From: Actinomyces johnsonii
Lineage (GTDB): Bacteria > Actinomycetota > Actinomycetes > Actinomycetales > Actinomycetaceae
NCBI RefSeq assembly: GCF_006546835.1
Contig: NZ_VICB01000014.1
Location: 1-64,000 of the forward strand
Length of the DNA: 64,000 bases
Reading direction: 5' to 3'
The stretch's first letter is position 1; every line of letters begins with the position of its first letter. Below, piece by piece: positions 47,089-56,821 of the stretch. The translations under genes and the position numbers were made by a program. The notes under the pieces were generated by a model. That model worked only from the letters and a program-made list of their open reading frames with translations, was not told the DNA's origin and did not search any database.

Positions 47089-47394
47089 GTGTCAGTTGCT
47101 CCTCAATCTGTGCGCATCGGGACCTCAGTGGTCCGATGTCTCCGTCCGGCCCCTTCACACGACGATCCTGAGGAGGATCGTGCGCGCACGTAGGTGGGTA
47201 CATCAGGACGGTCCTGGGCGCACCTTGGGCGGTTTCACCGCATTCTAGCGTAGAAAGGCTCTCGACCCGCTGCGCTGGGGGCAGCTGGGAGCGTGCCCGT
47301 GGTCACCTCTGTCTCACGCGGGTCACCGAGTCGCCTGATCCCTCATTCTTCGATGACTGCCGGAGCTCTGGTGGTCATGTTACCGCCCGCCGTC
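47089..47394. other. Spacer upstream of gyrB
   Basis: A 306-bp spacer with no gene. It holds the gyrB leader and promoter region, in which I see one stable hairpin, CGATCCT / AGGATCG at 47163-47180. Nothing else can be assigned. Confidence 0.5.
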
Positions 47395-48171
47395 TCAGCC
47401 GTACGTATCACGCGGACCGCGGGCACCGCGCAGGCCGACGCCGCGCCGTTTCCAGGAGGGTCCGGCTGGTCCCAGGATCCGCAGCTCCACGCCTTCGCCC
47501 GTGCTGATGCCTCCGGCCTGGCGTCCGCCGGGCCCCGAGCGCAGGGCCTCGACGATCCTTGCCTCGATGGTGGGCTGGAGGAGCCGGAGCTGCTGGGCCC
47601 AGCTCGAGGACGAGGCGCGCAGGGTGATGCGTCCGGCCTCGAAGGCTTCGATCGTGCAGTGCTCGGCGATCTGGTCGCCCACGATGCTCTGCCATCTGGC
47701 GACGACACCTGCCACCGCGAGCTTTCCAGCCCAGCCGTTGTCGGCCACCATGCGGCGCAGCTCACGCCGTCCGGTGCGGGGGTCGAACGGGGTGGGGCCG
47801 GGCCGGTCGCGACCGCGCGCCAGACCGGGGCCGCGGTCAGCCGGGTCATCCGGATCCAATCCGAGCGCCCGGGCCAGCTCCCGACGCCGGTCCCAGGGCG
47901 CCGCGGCCTCCGCAGAGTCCTGCGGGCCTCCGCCGATCTCGGTGCGACCGCGGCGGACCGGTTCTCGCAGCCTGCGGGCCGGGATCCGACTGTCCCCCTT
48001 CTCCCAGGCCCGGGCTCGCTGGCGGGTCAGGGCACGCTGGGCCAGGACGTCGGGAAGCGGGCCAACACCGGCAGTGTCATCTGCGCGGTCATCTGCGCGA
48101 TCAGCGGCGCTGCTGGCCTGACCGTTACCGCCGGCCGGCGCGTCACCGATGGGACGGGAACTCTCAGCCAC
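47395..48171 (-). CDS. dciA: DciA-type helicase operator (DUF721)
   Basis: A 258-residue protein. The N-terminal half is a charged low-complexity tail with an Arg-rich patch (RQRARAWEKGDSRIPARRLR). The C-terminal DUF721 domain has LAVAGVVARWQSIVGDQIAE then ITLRASSSSWAQQLRLLQP, as in DciA, which loads or manages DnaB in bacteria lacking DnaC/DnaI. The position recF-dciA-gyrB is typical for actinobacteria. GTG 48171, overlapping the recF stop and preceded by GAGG, is the preferred start; ATG 48186 is an alternative. Confidence 0.88.
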   Translation of the reverse strand: MAESSRPIGDAPAGGNGQASSAADRADDRADDTAGVGPLPDVLAQRALTRQRARAWEKGDSRIPARRLREPVRRGRTEIGGGPQDSAEAAAPWDRRRELARALGLDPDDPADRGPGLARGRDRPGPTPFDPRTGRRELRRMVADNGWAGKLAVAGVVARWQSIVGDQIAEHCTIEAFEAGRITLRASSSSWAQQLRLLQPTIEARIVEALRSGPGGRQAGGISTGEGVELRILGPAGPSWKRRGVGLRGARGPRDTYG

Positions 48172-49381
48172 GGGAGACCTCGCCATCGGCCACGCGATAC
48201 CGGACGCCGGCGAGCTCGGCGGGGATGTCATCGTCGACGGCGGCGGTCAGCAGGACCTGTTGGGCGCCGACGACCAGCTGGGCCAGGGCGCGGCGGCGCT
48301 GCTCGTCGAGGGAGGCGAAGACGTCGTCCAGGATGAGCACCGGTTCTCCGTCGCCGCCATAGGCATCGACGTCGGTGCGCAGCATGTCGTAGGAGGCCAG
48401 GCGCAGTGCGAGGGCCAGGGACCACTGTTCGCCGTGGGAGGCGAATCCGCGGGCGGGCAGACCGGAGAGGAACAAGGAGAGGTCGTCGCGGTGCGCCCCG
48501 ATGAGGTTCGCGCCGCGGTCGATCTCCCGGGCGTGAAGCTCGCCCATGGCGCTCTCCAGACGCTCGGCAACGGCGGACTCGTCGAGGAGCGCCTCCTCAC
48601 CGGCGAGCCAGGCCGCTTCATCATGAGGATCGGGCTCCGGTGCCCCCTCGTGCATCAGCAGGCTCGAGCGGTAGGCGATCTGCGCATGGGGTTGCTGCCC
48701 GGAGGCGCCAGAGACGGCCTCGTAGGCGGAAACCACCCAGGGGCGCAGACGTCGTACGACGTCGACTCGGGCGGCGATGAGTCTTGCCGCCGCTACGGCG
48801 AGCTGACCGTCCCAGACCTCCAGGGTGGAGAGCATGGAGGCGGTCGATGAGCGGGCGGCGCGAGCGGACTTCAGGAGGCTGGCGCGCTGGGCGAGGATCT
48901 TGTCGTGCTCGTTGCGCACCCCTGCCAGGCCCGGGCGCAGGGTGACCATCAGTTCGTCGAGGAATCCTCGACGCACGCCAGGCTCATTGCGCACCAAGGA
49001 AAGATCCTCGGGGGCGAAGACGACGGCGCGCAGGACCCCGAGCAGGTCGCGGGGCCGACAGCCGCCCCGGTTAAGACGAGCGCGGTTCGCCTTCCCGGCG
49101 ATGATCTCGATCTCCAGGACGCTGGGTCTGTCGCCGTGGATGGTTCGGGCCCGGATGACGGCGCCGGGGGGCTGACTCTGACCGGGCGCCGCCCGGCGCA
49201 CCAGGGCGGTGTCCGCTCCGATCCGATGGGAGGAGAGCGTCGCCAGGTAGACGATCGCCTCGACCAGATTGGTCTTGCCCTGCCCGTTGGAGCCCACGAA
49301 GGCACTGGGGCCGGGCTCGAGGGACAGGATGAGATTGCGGTAGGAGCGGAAGTCGTCCAGGGAGAGGTCAGAGACGTACAT
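48164..49381 (-). CDS. recF: DNA replication and repair protein RecF
   Basis: A 405-residue SMC-like ATPase that acts with RecO/RecR in gap repair. It begins MYVSDLSLDDFRSYRNLILS. Walker A is FVGSNGQGKTNLVEAIVYLA; the signature region and Walker B follow as LALALRLASYDM and PVLILDDVFASLDEQRR. The start ATG 49381 is 13 bp after dnaN. It overlaps the start of dciA. Confidence 0.96.
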   Translation of the reverse strand: MYVSDLSLDDFRSYRNLILSLEPGPSAFVGSNGQGKTNLVEAIVYLATLSSHRIGADTALVRRAAPGQSQPPGAVIRARTIHGDRPSVLEIEIIAGKANRARLNRGGCRPRDLLGVLRAVVFAPEDLSLVRNEPGVRRGFLDELMVTLRPGLAGVRNEHDKILAQRASLLKSARAARSSTASMLSTLEVWDGQLAVAAARLIAARVDVVRRLRPWVVSAYEAVSGASGQQPHAQIAYRSSLLMHEGAPEPDPHDEAAWLAGEEALLDESAVAERLESAMGELHAREIDRGANLIGAHRDDLSLFLSGLPARGFASHGEQWSLALALRLASYDMLRTDVDAYGGDGEPVLILDDVFASLDEQRRRALAQLVVGAQQVLLTAAVDDDIPAELAGVRYRVADGEVSRG

Positions 49382-49394
49382 GCACCGTCGTGTC

Positions 49395-50525
49395 TCAGGC
49401 TCCGAAGCGGATCGGCATGAGCAGGTAGCGGAAGGTGGAGTCCTCGGTACCGCCGATGGAGTCCATACCCGTGAGTACTGCGGGCTTGGAGGCGTGGGTG
49501 AAGTCGAGCCGGACGTAGGGCTGGTTGAGTGCGCCCAGGCCATCGAGGAGATAGCCGGGATTGAAGGCGGTGGAGATGTCGTCCCCCTCGAGGTGGGCTA
49601 CGAGCTGCTCGGTGGCCTGGGCGTCGTCGCTCTGCCCGGCGTCGAGCTCCAGGTTGCCCTGTGTGAAGGCCATGTGGATGGGGGTGGAGCGGTCGGCGAC
49701 GAGGCTGACGCGGCGCACCGCCGCCATGAGCTCGTCGGTGCCCACCGTGGCGTGGATCGAGGTCGACTCCGGGAACAGGCGGCGTACCGGCGGATAGTCG
49801 CCGTCGGTGAGCAGGGAGGTGGTGCGCCTCCCGCCGGCTTCGAAGCCGATGAGACTGGAGGCGGCCGATTCGCTGCTCAGGGCCACGGTCACGTCGCCCG
49901 AGGAGGTTAGGGACTTGGCGACGTCGGACAGGGTACGGGCCTTGAGAAGCGCCGTGGTGGACAGCTCGGTGTTGGCGGGTGACCAGGTCAGCTCCCGCAT
50001 GGCCAGACGGTAGCGGTCGGTGGCCATGAGAACCAGGGAATTGCCCTCGACCTCTATCTGGACGCTGGTGAGCAGGGGCAGGGTGTCATCGCGGGAGGCC
50101 GCGATGGAGACCTGGGCGACGGCGCGGGCCAGGTCATGGGCGTCGATCGTACCGGCCACGGCGGGCATGACGGGCAGCGCCGGGTAGTCGTCGGCCGCCA
50201 TGGCGGCCAGGGAGAAGCGGGCCGAGCCGCAGGAGACGGCCACCTTGGTGCCCTCAACCTCCAGATCGACAGGTTTGTTCGGCAGGGCCTTGGCTATATC
50301 GGCCAGAAGTCGTCCGGAGACGAGGACGCTACCGTCCTGCTCCACGTCGGCGGCAACCTCGCAGTGCGCCGAGACCTCGTAGTCGAAGGAGGCAAGAACC
50401 AGGCTGGAGCCCTTGGCCTCCAGCCTGACTCCGGCCAGCACCGGTACCGGCGGGCGGGCGGGCACGGACCGCGCGGTCCAGGTGACGGCCTCGGCGAGGA
50501 TGTCTCGGTCAACCCTGAGCTTCAC
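49395..50525 (-). CDS. dnaN: DNA polymerase III beta clamp
   Basis: A 376-residue sliding clamp with three repeated domains. The N-terminus KLRVDRDILAEAVTWTARSV and the C-terminus DSTFRYLLMPIRF are typical, the latter contributing to the partner-binding pocket. GTG 50525 was chosen because GGAGG lies eight bases before it and the family begins here; an in-frame ATG at 50543 has no ribosome site. It is transcribed with recF. Confidence 0.96.
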   Translation of the reverse strand: MKLRVDRDILAEAVTWTARSVPARPPVPVLAGVRLEAKGSSLVLASFDYEVSAHCEVAADVEQDGSVLVSGRLLADIAKALPNKPVDLEVEGTKVAVSCGSARFSLAAMAADDYPALPVMPAVAGTIDAHDLARAVAQVSIAASRDDTLPLLTSVQIEVEGNSLVLMATDRYRLAMRELTWSPANTELSTTALLKARTLSDVAKSLTSSGDVTVALSSESAASSLIGFEAGGRRTTSLLTDGDYPPVRRLFPESTSIHATVGTDELMAAVRRVSLVADRSTPIHMAFTQGNLELDAGQSDDAQATEQLVAHLEGDDISTAFNPGYLLDGLGALNQPYVRLDFTHASKPAVLTGMDSIGGTEDSTFRYLLMPIRFGA

Positions 50526-51056
50526 GGTAAGTGCCTCCGTCATCGTGGTAGGTCGGTCGGCGGTGCGTCTTGGCACTACTGAGCCGAACAAGGTACATGC
50601 ATGCCAGCGGGTCGCCGGCGGGTAGTCGGCAGGAGCCGCGTCGTTCGGAGCGCAGTCCTGGGTCGAGAGTGTAGACGGTAGACCGTACCAATCGCTCCTG
50701 TCACCAGCGATCATCCACGTTCATCCCATGAGTCTCCCTGAATGGCGAAGGTTCGGGGCCCGGGCCGACCTCGTTGGCCGATCGTGAATCGCATGTTCTG
50801 TCATCCTGGTTTGTAGGTGTAGTAGCACGTGTGGATGATGTGGATAACCGGATCTTTCCGCGTGGCGACGCCGATCGTCCTGGGGAGGCATACGTGGGCG
50901 GTTCTGGTGAGCGCGACGGGGTAGCGGTGGAGAGAGCAAATGACATCAATGTCATTCCACAGTGAGGGTGCCGTGCCTCCACAGCGACACGCTCGCTCCT
51001 CCACCTGCCGTCCTCAGCGCCCTCCACAACCGTCGTTGAGGTGGGACGTCGTCGGG
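50526..51056. promoter_or_regulatory. dnaA-dnaN spacer with DnaA boxes
   Basis: A 531-bp spacer holding the dnaN promoter region. It has a perfect DnaA box TGTGGATAA (50839-50847) directly abutting a one-mismatch box TGTGGATGA (50830-50838), and a short dyad ACGGTAGACCGT (50675-50686). No gene is supported. It may form part of a bipartite origin with the dnaA-rpmH spacer. Confidence 0.65.
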
Positions 51057-52715
51057 TTAGGCGGGTGACTGGGCGGCCTGCTTGATGCGGCTGGTCAGTT
51101 CGGTGACCTGGTTGAAGGTGGAGCGCCGTTCTGCCATGAGGGTGCGGATCTTCTTGTCGGCGCTCATGACCGTGGTGTGGTCGCGCCCGCCGAACTCCCG
51201 GCCGATCTTGGGCAGGGAGAGGTCGGTGAGTTCGCGGCACAGGTACATGGCGATATGGCGGGCCGAGACCATGGTGCGCGAGCGGTTGGCCGAGCACAGG
51301 TCGTCGATGGTGATACCGAAGTAGTCGGCGGTCTGCGCCATGATGAGGGAAGTGGTGATCTCCTGGCCTTCGGGGTCGGAGATGATGTCTTTGAGGACCA
51401 TCTCGGCCAGGGTCTGGTCGACGGGCTGCTTGTTGAGCGAGGCGAAGGCCGTCACGCGGATGAGTGCGCCCTCGAGCTCTCGGATGTTGGTGGTGATGCG
51501 CGAGGCGATGTACTCCAGGACGTCGAAGGGCAGATCGAGGCCCTCGGCAGTGCCCTTGCGGGAGAGGATCGCGATGCGGGTCTCCAGATCCGGGGGCTGG
51601 ACGTCGGCCAGCAGGCCCCACTCGAAGCGCGAGCGCAGGCGCTCGTCGAGTCCGCCCAGTGCCTTGGGGGGCTGGTCGGAGGTGAGAACGACCTGCTTGC
51701 CCGAGGAGTGCAGGGAGTTGAAAGTGTGGAAGAACTCCTCGAGGGTGGACTCCTTGCCCTGGAGGAACTGGATGTCATCCACCAGGAGAATATCGACCTC
51801 GCGGTAGCGTCGCTTGAACCCCTCCATGCGACCGTCGTCCTGATTGCCGTCGCGCACGCAGGCGATGAAGTCGGAGACGAAGACCTCTGAATTGACGTAC
51901 TTGACGCGGATTCCCGGGTTGAGCGTCTGGGAGTAGTGGCCGATGGCGTGCAGGAGGTGGGTCTTGCCCAGGCCTGAGCCTCCGTAGATGAACAGGGGGT
52001 TGTAGGCGCGGGCCGGAGCCTCGGCGACGGCCAGGGCCGTGGCATGGGCGAACCGGTTGGACGAGCCGGTGACGTAGGTGTCGAAGGTGTAGCGCGGGTT
52101 GAGCTGGGAGACGTCGTTGGCCGCCGTCGGCGTGAGCAGTCCGGTAGGACTCTGGGGGCCGATCACCCCGGGACTGTAGGCGCCGGAGAATCCTGACATG
52201 GACGGCAGGGAGCCTGATGTCGGTGAGGGTGCCGATGCCGCGGAGGCCTGGGAACGGGGTGCCGGCGAAGGTGCTGATGATGCCGGATAGGTTGACGGGT
52301 CCCCGATCTGTTCGCCGTAGGCGGGTGCGGCTGCGCTAGCGGTGCCGGGCGCTGCGGGCGGGGCTGACACGGGTGACACTCCCGACGGCGATGGTGATGG
52401 TGACGCCGTGGTCAGGTTGACGGGCTCGGGGGTCACGGGCGGCATCGGGGTTCTCGAGACCTCCGAGGAGGTGTCGACCGTGACCTCGATGGGCATGGGG
52501 CGTCCCCAGACCTGGGTGACGGCGGCACTGATCGGGCCGCGTGCCTGCTCGACGATGTCCTTGGCAAAGGCCGATCCGACGACGAGGACGAGGGTGCCGT
52601 CGACATCGATGAGATGGGTCATGCGAATCATGGACATCTTGCCCTGGCCCAGCTCTCCGGAGCTGGAGAGCACCTCGAGGGCGGAGAGCCATTTGGTGTT
52701 GGCGGCGTCGGGCAC
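51057..52715 (-). CDS. dnaA: Chromosomal replication initiator DnaA
   Basis: A 552-residue initiator ATPase. Domain I begins at [21 protein letters not shown] long Pro/Ser/Ala-rich domain II follows (about 95-210). Domain III (AAA+) has Walker [18 protein letters not shown] (about 247), Walker [11 protein letters not shown] (about 308) and the arginine finger region LRSRFEWGL. Domain IV carries the DnaA signature [16 protein letters not shown] (about 511). GTG 52715 was chosen because CAGGAG stands six bases before it; an upstream open frame to 52913 lacks a ribosome site. Confidence 0.97.
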   Translation of the reverse strand: MPDAANTKWLSALEVLSSSGELGQGKMSMIRMTHLIDVDGTLVLVVGSAFAKDIVEQARGPISAAVTQVWGRPMPIEVTVDTSSEVSRTPMPPVTPEPVNLTTASPSPSPSGVSPVSAPPAAPGTASAAAPAYGEQIGDPSTYPASSAPSPAPRSQASAASAPSPTSGSLPSMSGFSGAYSPGVIGPQSPTGLLTPTAANDVSQLNPRYTFDTYVTGSSNRFAHATALAVAEAPARAYNPLFIYGGSGLGKTHLLHAIGHYSQTLNPGIRVKYVNSEVFVSDFIACVRDGNQDDGRMEGFKRRYREVDILLVDDIQFLQGKESTLEEFFHTFNSLHSSGKQVVLTSDQPPKALGGLDERLRSRFEWGLLADVQPPDLETRIAILSRKGTAEGLDLPFDVLEYIASRITTNIRELEGALIRVTAFASLNKQPVDQTLAEMVLKDIISDPEGQEITTSLIMAQTADYFGITIDDLCSANRSRTMVSARHIAMYLCRELTDLSLPKIGREFGGRDHTTVMSADKKIRTLMAERRSTFNQVTELTSRIKQAAQSPA

Positions 52716-53302
52716 GACGGACTCCTGATCGGCATGGTTGGTATTTCCCGTGATCGCAACCCGACCGGTGTCGGCCAGGGCACTGCACCGACCATGACTG
52801 GGACGTGCGGCCCCGGCGAACCGGGTGGTCTCGATTGGGCGTCCCATCATGCTGTCTCTCCACAGCCTTGTCCACACCTGGGGACACAGAGAGTAATGAC
52901 TCACAGGCGTCATTCAGGATAAATGCTGGGAATGTTAGGGTTGTTCGATCTCGATCGTGTGGCACGAGCCCGCCGAATGACGAATGTTTAGCGATTTACG
53001 GGCCTACTGAGAAGATGCACACAGCTCAGTGAGTTATCCACATATCCGCAAGCTTGTGGACGGCCGACTTCCCACAGCGGTGGATGCCGCGAGCCCTCTC
53101 TTGTGGATCTCCTGTGGATAAGCGCGGATAACGTCATCGGTCACAGTCGGCCACATCCGTTTGACCGGCAAGAGGGCCAAACGTAGGCTGTTGCAGACGT
53201 TCGTGCGGAGTCAGGTCCCGAACCATGGGGCAGCCGGACGAGCGACAGTGCCGCGAGCCTCGCGATGCACTGTTCCGATCACCTCAAGCAGGAGTTAAGC
53301 CC
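52716..53302. other. oriC: oriC region, dnaA-rpmH spacer
   Basis: A 587-bp spacer between divergent dnaA and rpmH, the standard actinobacterial origin position. Perfect DnaA boxes: TTGTCCACA at 52868-52876, TTATCCACA at 53034-53042 and TGTGGATAA at 53113-53121. Weaker matches are TGTGGATCT (53102-53110) and TGTGGACGG (53055-53063). No strongly AT-rich unwinding tract is obvious; the most AT-rich part is near 52918-53000. It also carries the dnaA and rpmH promoters. Confidence 0.85.
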
Positions 53303-53440
53303 GTGAGCAAGCGGACCTACCAGCCGAACAACCGTCATCGTGCCAAGGTGCACGGCTTCCGTAAGCGCATGTCCACCCGCGCGGGTCGCGCTGTTCTCGC
53401 TTCGCGGCGCCGCAAGGGTCGCGCTCGCCTCGCCGCCTGA
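53303..53440 (+). CDS. rpmH: 50S ribosomal protein L34
   Basis: A 45-residue basic protein: [20 protein letters not shown] then [18 protein letters not shown]. The GTG at 53303 is preceded by AGGAG. It is the first gene of the rpmH-rnpA-yidD-yidC-jag-rsmG cluster running away from oriC. Confidence 0.97.
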   Translation: MSKRTYQPNNRHRAKVHGFRKRMSTRAGRAVLASRRRKGRARLAA

Positions 53441-53441
53441 G

Positions 53442-53819
53442 GTGCTCGGCGCGGCGCACCGGTTAGCGCGGGGTGAGGACTTCACCACCGCGATCCGTCG
53501 GGGTACGCGCTGCGGGAACCGCAGACTGGTCGTGCACTACCACGCCGGCGGGAGAGGGGATGATTCCCCGGCTCTCGTCGGCGTCGTCGTGCCCAAGAAG
53601 CAGATCCCGTTGGCGACTCACCGCAACCGTGTCAAGCGCCGTGTGAGAGCCCTCATGGCTCAGCGGGTTGGTGCGCTCGAACCGGGGGCCCGCATCGTTG
53701 TGCGCGGGCTGGCCGGCGCCGACGGCGCCGACAGCGGCACTCTGGGGAAGGACCTGGATCGGCTTCTGAACCGGTGCCGTGAGCGTCGGGCCCAAGAGCG
53801 GCAGCGGCGAGCCGATTGA
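53442..53819 (+). CDS. rnpA: Ribonuclease P protein component
   Basis: A 125-residue protein subunit of RNase P, which matures tRNA 5' ends. It begins [20 protein letters not shown] and has the RNR-type motif [18 protein letters not shown] 53442 begins one base after the rpmH stop, consistent with coupling. Confidence 0.95.
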   Translation: MLGAAHRLARGEDFTTAIRRGTRCGNRRLVVHYHAGGRGDDSPALVGVVVPKKQIPLATHRNRVKRRVRALMAQRVGALEPGARIVVRGLAGADGADSGTLGKDLDRLLNRCRERRAQERQRRAD

Positions 53820-53838
53820 ATGCGGTGATGAGCGAGCG

Positions 53839-54123
53839 ATGAGTGGATGGATGATACGAGTCTTTCTGGCACCGGTGCGTTTTTATCAGCGTTTCATATC
53901 GCCTGCTCTGCCGGCGTCGTGCCGTTACTACCCCACCTGCTCGGCCTACGCCGTCACGGCGGTGGAGGTGCACGGTCCGGTCAAGGGCACGCTGCTGAGC
54001 GTGTGGCGTCTTTTGCGGTGCAATCCGCTGACCCCGGGTGGAGTCGATCATGTCCCGGACAAGGGGCGCTGGCGCTACCACCATCCCCGCGACGTTCCGA
54101 GGTTCACGGTCGAAGAACCCTGA
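53839..54123 (+). CDS. yidD: Membrane protein insertion efficiency factor YidD
   Basis: A 94-residue protein. [20 protein letters not shown] followed by [14 protein letters not shown] is the diagnostic signature with its cysteines, and [15 protein letters not shown] completes it. It assists YidC, encoded next. ATG 53839 and ATG 53851 are both possible starts; ribosome sites are weak. Confidence 0.94.
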   Translation: MSGWMIRVFLAPVRFYQRFISPALPASCRYYPTCSAYAVTAVEVHGPVKGTLLSVWRLLRCNPLTPGGVDHVPDKGRWRYHHPRDVPRFTVEEP

Positions 54124-54218
54124 CCGGTCCTGATGAACCGATGGACATGATGCCGGCTCAGACCCTGAGCCCACACTGATACCGCTCTCGCACGAGAACC
54201 CTCATACAAGGAGTACGG

Positions 54219-55391
54219 ATGGACACGTTGCTATGGCCCCTCAAGGTGGCTGTGGCCTGGGTCATGGTCACGATCCACAAGGCCCTGGTCCTCATCGGGT
54301 TCCCCGACGGACCGGGTGTCGCCTGGGTGCTGTCCATCATCGGTCTGACGATCGTGGTGCGGCTGCTCATCATGCCGCTGTTCGTCAAGCAGATCCGGGC
54401 CTCGCGCGGGATGCAGCTCCTCCAGCCGGAGATGCAGGCGCTTCAGGCCAAGTACAAGGGCAAGAAGGACCCCGAATCGCGCCAGCGCATGAACGAAGAG
54501 ATGATGGCGCTCTACCGCAAGCACGGGACCAACCCCATGGCCTCCTGCCTGCCGCTGCTGGTGCAGATGCCCATCTTCTTCGCCCTGTTCCGGGTCCTGG
54601 CCTCCCTGGGGGCGGTTGCTACCGGCAACTACGGGCGTCCCTCCATCGGCCCGCTCACGATGGAGCTGGCCAAGCAGGTCCAGGCCTCCAGCGTCTTCGG
54701 CGCCAGCCTGTCCTCGTCCTTCATGAACAGCTCCGTCACCCAGGTCAAGATCGTTACGGTCGCCATGATCATCATCATGTCGGTGACGCAGTGGTACACC
54801 ATGGCGCAGCTGTCGATGAAGAACATGTCGACGGAGTCCCTCAACTCTGACAACCCCATGATCCGTTCCCAGCGGATGATGATGTACGTGATGCCGGTGA
54901 TCTTCGCCGTCTCCGGCGTCAACTTCCAGATCGGTGTGCTCGTCTACTGGGTCGTTTCCAACTTGTGGACCATGGGGCAGCAGTTCTTCACCATCCGCAA
55001 CATGCCCGCGCCCGGCAGCGAGGCCGAGAAGAGGTACCGCGCCCGGGTTAACGCCAAGCGGGCGCGCAAGGGCCTGCCCTCCCTGGAGGAGGAGGAACGA
55101 GCCGAGGCGGCCGCCAAAGCCGAGGCTGAGGGACGCACCGGCGGACAGCGGGTGCAGCCGGTACGTAAGAACCGGCAGAAGAAGTCCGGCGGTCAGAACA
55201 GCGATGCCCGCCCCGACGTCGAGCAGGATGCAACCGATGAGGTGACTGATTCCGAAGACTCGGCATCGTCCAAGAGTCATGGCCTCAGCGACGAGGAGAT
55301 CGCTCGACGTCGTTACGAGCGCCGCGCCCGTCAACGTCGCGAGGCGGCAGCCCGACGCAAGGCTCAGGCGAAGAAGAAGCGCAACCGTTGA
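54219..55391 (+). CDS. yidC: Membrane protein insertase YidC
   Basis: A 390-residue inner-membrane insertase of the Gram-positive type, lacking the large periplasmic domain. Helices include VAWVLSIIGLTIVVRLLIMP, followed by the cytoplasmic hairpin with the conserved Arg region (KQIRASRGMQLLQPEMQALQ) and LPLLVQMPIFFALFRVLASL. The C-terminal 100 residues are a charged tail ending in RKAQAKKKRNR, which may contact ribosomes. AAGGAG precedes ATG 54219. Confidence 0.96.
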   Translation: MDTLLWPLKVAVAWVMVTIHKALVLIGFPDGPGVAWVLSIIGLTIVVRLLIMPLFVKQIRASRGMQLLQPEMQALQAKYKGKKDPESRQRMNEEMMALYRKHGTNPMASCLPLLVQMPIFFALFRVLASLGAVATGNYGRPSIGPLTMELAKQVQASSVFGASLSSSFMNSSVTQVKIVTVAMIIIMSVTQWYTMAQLSMKNMSTESLNSDNPMIRSQRMMMYVMPVIFAVSGVNFQIGVLVYWVVSNLWTMGQQFFTIRNMPAPGSEAEKRYRARVNAKRARKGLPSLEEEERAEAAAKAEAEGRTGGQRVQPVRKNRQKKSGGQNSDARPDVEQDATDEVTDSEDSASSKSHGLSDEEIARRRYERRARQRREAAARRKAQAKKKRNR

Positions 55392-55444
55392 GACTTGCTC
55401 AGCGGCGAGACAACCCGGTTCCCATCACAGATACGGATGACAAC

Positions 55445-56068
55445 ATGAGTGAGCAGCACAGCAACGACTCCTCCCACCACAGCGCAGGCAACCCTGTGAG
55501 TAGTACCGTCTCGCGCCTTGAGGAGGAGGGTGAGATCGGTGCCGACTATCTCGAGGAGCTCCTCGACATCGCAGATCTGGGCGGTGACATCGACATCGAT
55601 GTCGACCACGGGCGTGCCTCGATCGCCGTGGTCGCCTCTGAGGAGGGCGACGAGCGCGAACTCGCCGATCTCGTGGGGCGCGACGGCGAAGTCCTCGAGG
55701 CCGTTCAGGAGCTGACCCGTCTCGCGGTTCAGGCCCGTACCGGCAACCGGTCCCGACTCATGCTCGACATCAATGGTTACCGGGCCGATCGTCGGATCGA
55801 GCTCACCAAGGTTGCTCAGGAGGCGGTCACCAAGGTGCTCACCTCGGGCGAGCCCGTCAGCCTGGAGCCGATGAACCCCTTCGAACGCAAGGTGTGCCAC
55901 GACGTCGTCGCCGCCGCCGGACTGGTCTCCGAGTCCGAGGGCGCCGAACCGCACCGGTACGTGGTGGTCCTGCCGGCCGATGAGATGGATGACCAGGATG
56001 GTGATGACATCAACGACGGCGACCAGACCGAGGAAGCCGGAGACGAGCCGGCTGTCGAGCAGGCCTGA
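55445..56068 (+). CDS. jag: Jag/KhpB-type RNA-binding protein (KH and R3H domains)
   Basis: A 207-residue protein. The KH domain covers about 40-125 (IDIDVDHGRASIAVVASEEG, then LVGRDGEVLEAVQELTRLAV) and the R3H domain about 125-180 (RADRRIELTKVAQEAVTKVL, MNPFERKVCHDVVA). The N- and C-termini are acidic and disordered. It binds RNA and is co-encoded with yidC across Gram-positive bacteria. ATG 55445 follows yidC by 53 bp. Confidence 0.93.
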   Translation: MSEQHSNDSSHHSAGNPVSSTVSRLEEEGEIGADYLEELLDIADLGGDIDIDVDHGRASIAVVASEEGDERELADLVGRDGEVLEAVQELTRLAVQARTGNRSRLMLDINGYRADRRIELTKVAQEAVTKVLTSGEPVSLEPMNPFERKVCHDVVAAAGLVSESEGAEPHRYVVVLPADEMDDQDGDDINDGDQTEEAGDEPAVEQA

Positions 56069-56070
56069 GC

Positions 56071-56715
56071 ATGACCGGGGAACAGCGGGCGCAGGTGGAG
56101 GAGCCGACGCCGGAGATGCGGGAGATCTTCGGGGTCTCCTTCGCGGCGGCGGAGCACTTCGCGCAGATGCTCGCTGAGGAGGGCGAGCTGCGCGGCCTCG
56201 TGGGGCCGCGTGAGCTTCCCCGTTTGTGGAGCCGGCACATCATCAACTCGGCCGCCGTCGTCCCCTTCCTGCCGGCTCGTGGAAGCGTGGCCGACGTCGG
56301 CTCCGGGGCCGGCTTTCCTGGCGTCGTCGTCGCCCTGCTGCGACCCGACCTCGATGTGACGCTCATCGAGACGATGGAGCGCCGCACCCAGTGGCTGTCC
56401 GACGTCGTGGAGGAGCTGGGCCTGGACAACGTGACCATTCGGCGTGCGCGGGCCGAGGAGATTAAAGACCGCTATGACGTGGTCACGGCTCGGGCGGTCG
56501 CGAACCTGTCCAAGCTCGTCAGACTGACGGCGCCGCTGCTGCGACCGGGGGGCGCGTTGCTCGCTCTGAAGGGAATGCGGGCACAGGCTGAAGTTGATGA
56601 TGCCAAATATGTGATTAAAAAGGCAAAGTTATCAGTTGCTGTGATTCATGAGATCGTTACTGCCGGTGACGAAACTACTGCCGTTGTTGAGATTCGCCGC
56701 CCGAAGAACCGGTGA
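56071..56715 (+). CDS. rsmG: 16S rRNA (guanine(527)-N(7))-methyltransferase
   Basis: A 214-residue AdoMet-dependent methyltransferase. The AdoMet site reads VADVGSGAGFPGVVVALLRP (about 75) and ITLIE-like TLIETMERRTQWL; VVTARAVANLSKLVRLTAPL is the family motif. It starts two bases after jag. The last 30 codons (from 56590) use AT-rich codons unlike the rest. In other bacteria its loss gives low-level streptomycin resistance. Confidence 0.95.
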   Translation: MTGEQRAQVEEPTPEMREIFGVSFAAAEHFAQMLAEEGELRGLVGPRELPRLWSRHIINSAAVVPFLPARGSVADVGSGAGFPGVVVALLRPDLDVTLIETMERRTQWLSDVVEELGLDNVTIRRARAEEIKDRYDVVTARAVANLSKLVRLTAPLLRPGGALLALKGMRAQAEVDDAKYVIKKAKLSVAVIHEIVTAGDETTAVVEIRRPKNR

Positions 56716-56821
56716 GATACGGCGCGCGTTCGTGTAACGCGTAAGGATCGACCTGCTCGCGTAGACTCGTAACTGCCCGACTGGCTCGGGCCGTTGGGTT
56801 GTCGTCCGAGGAGAAGCAGGT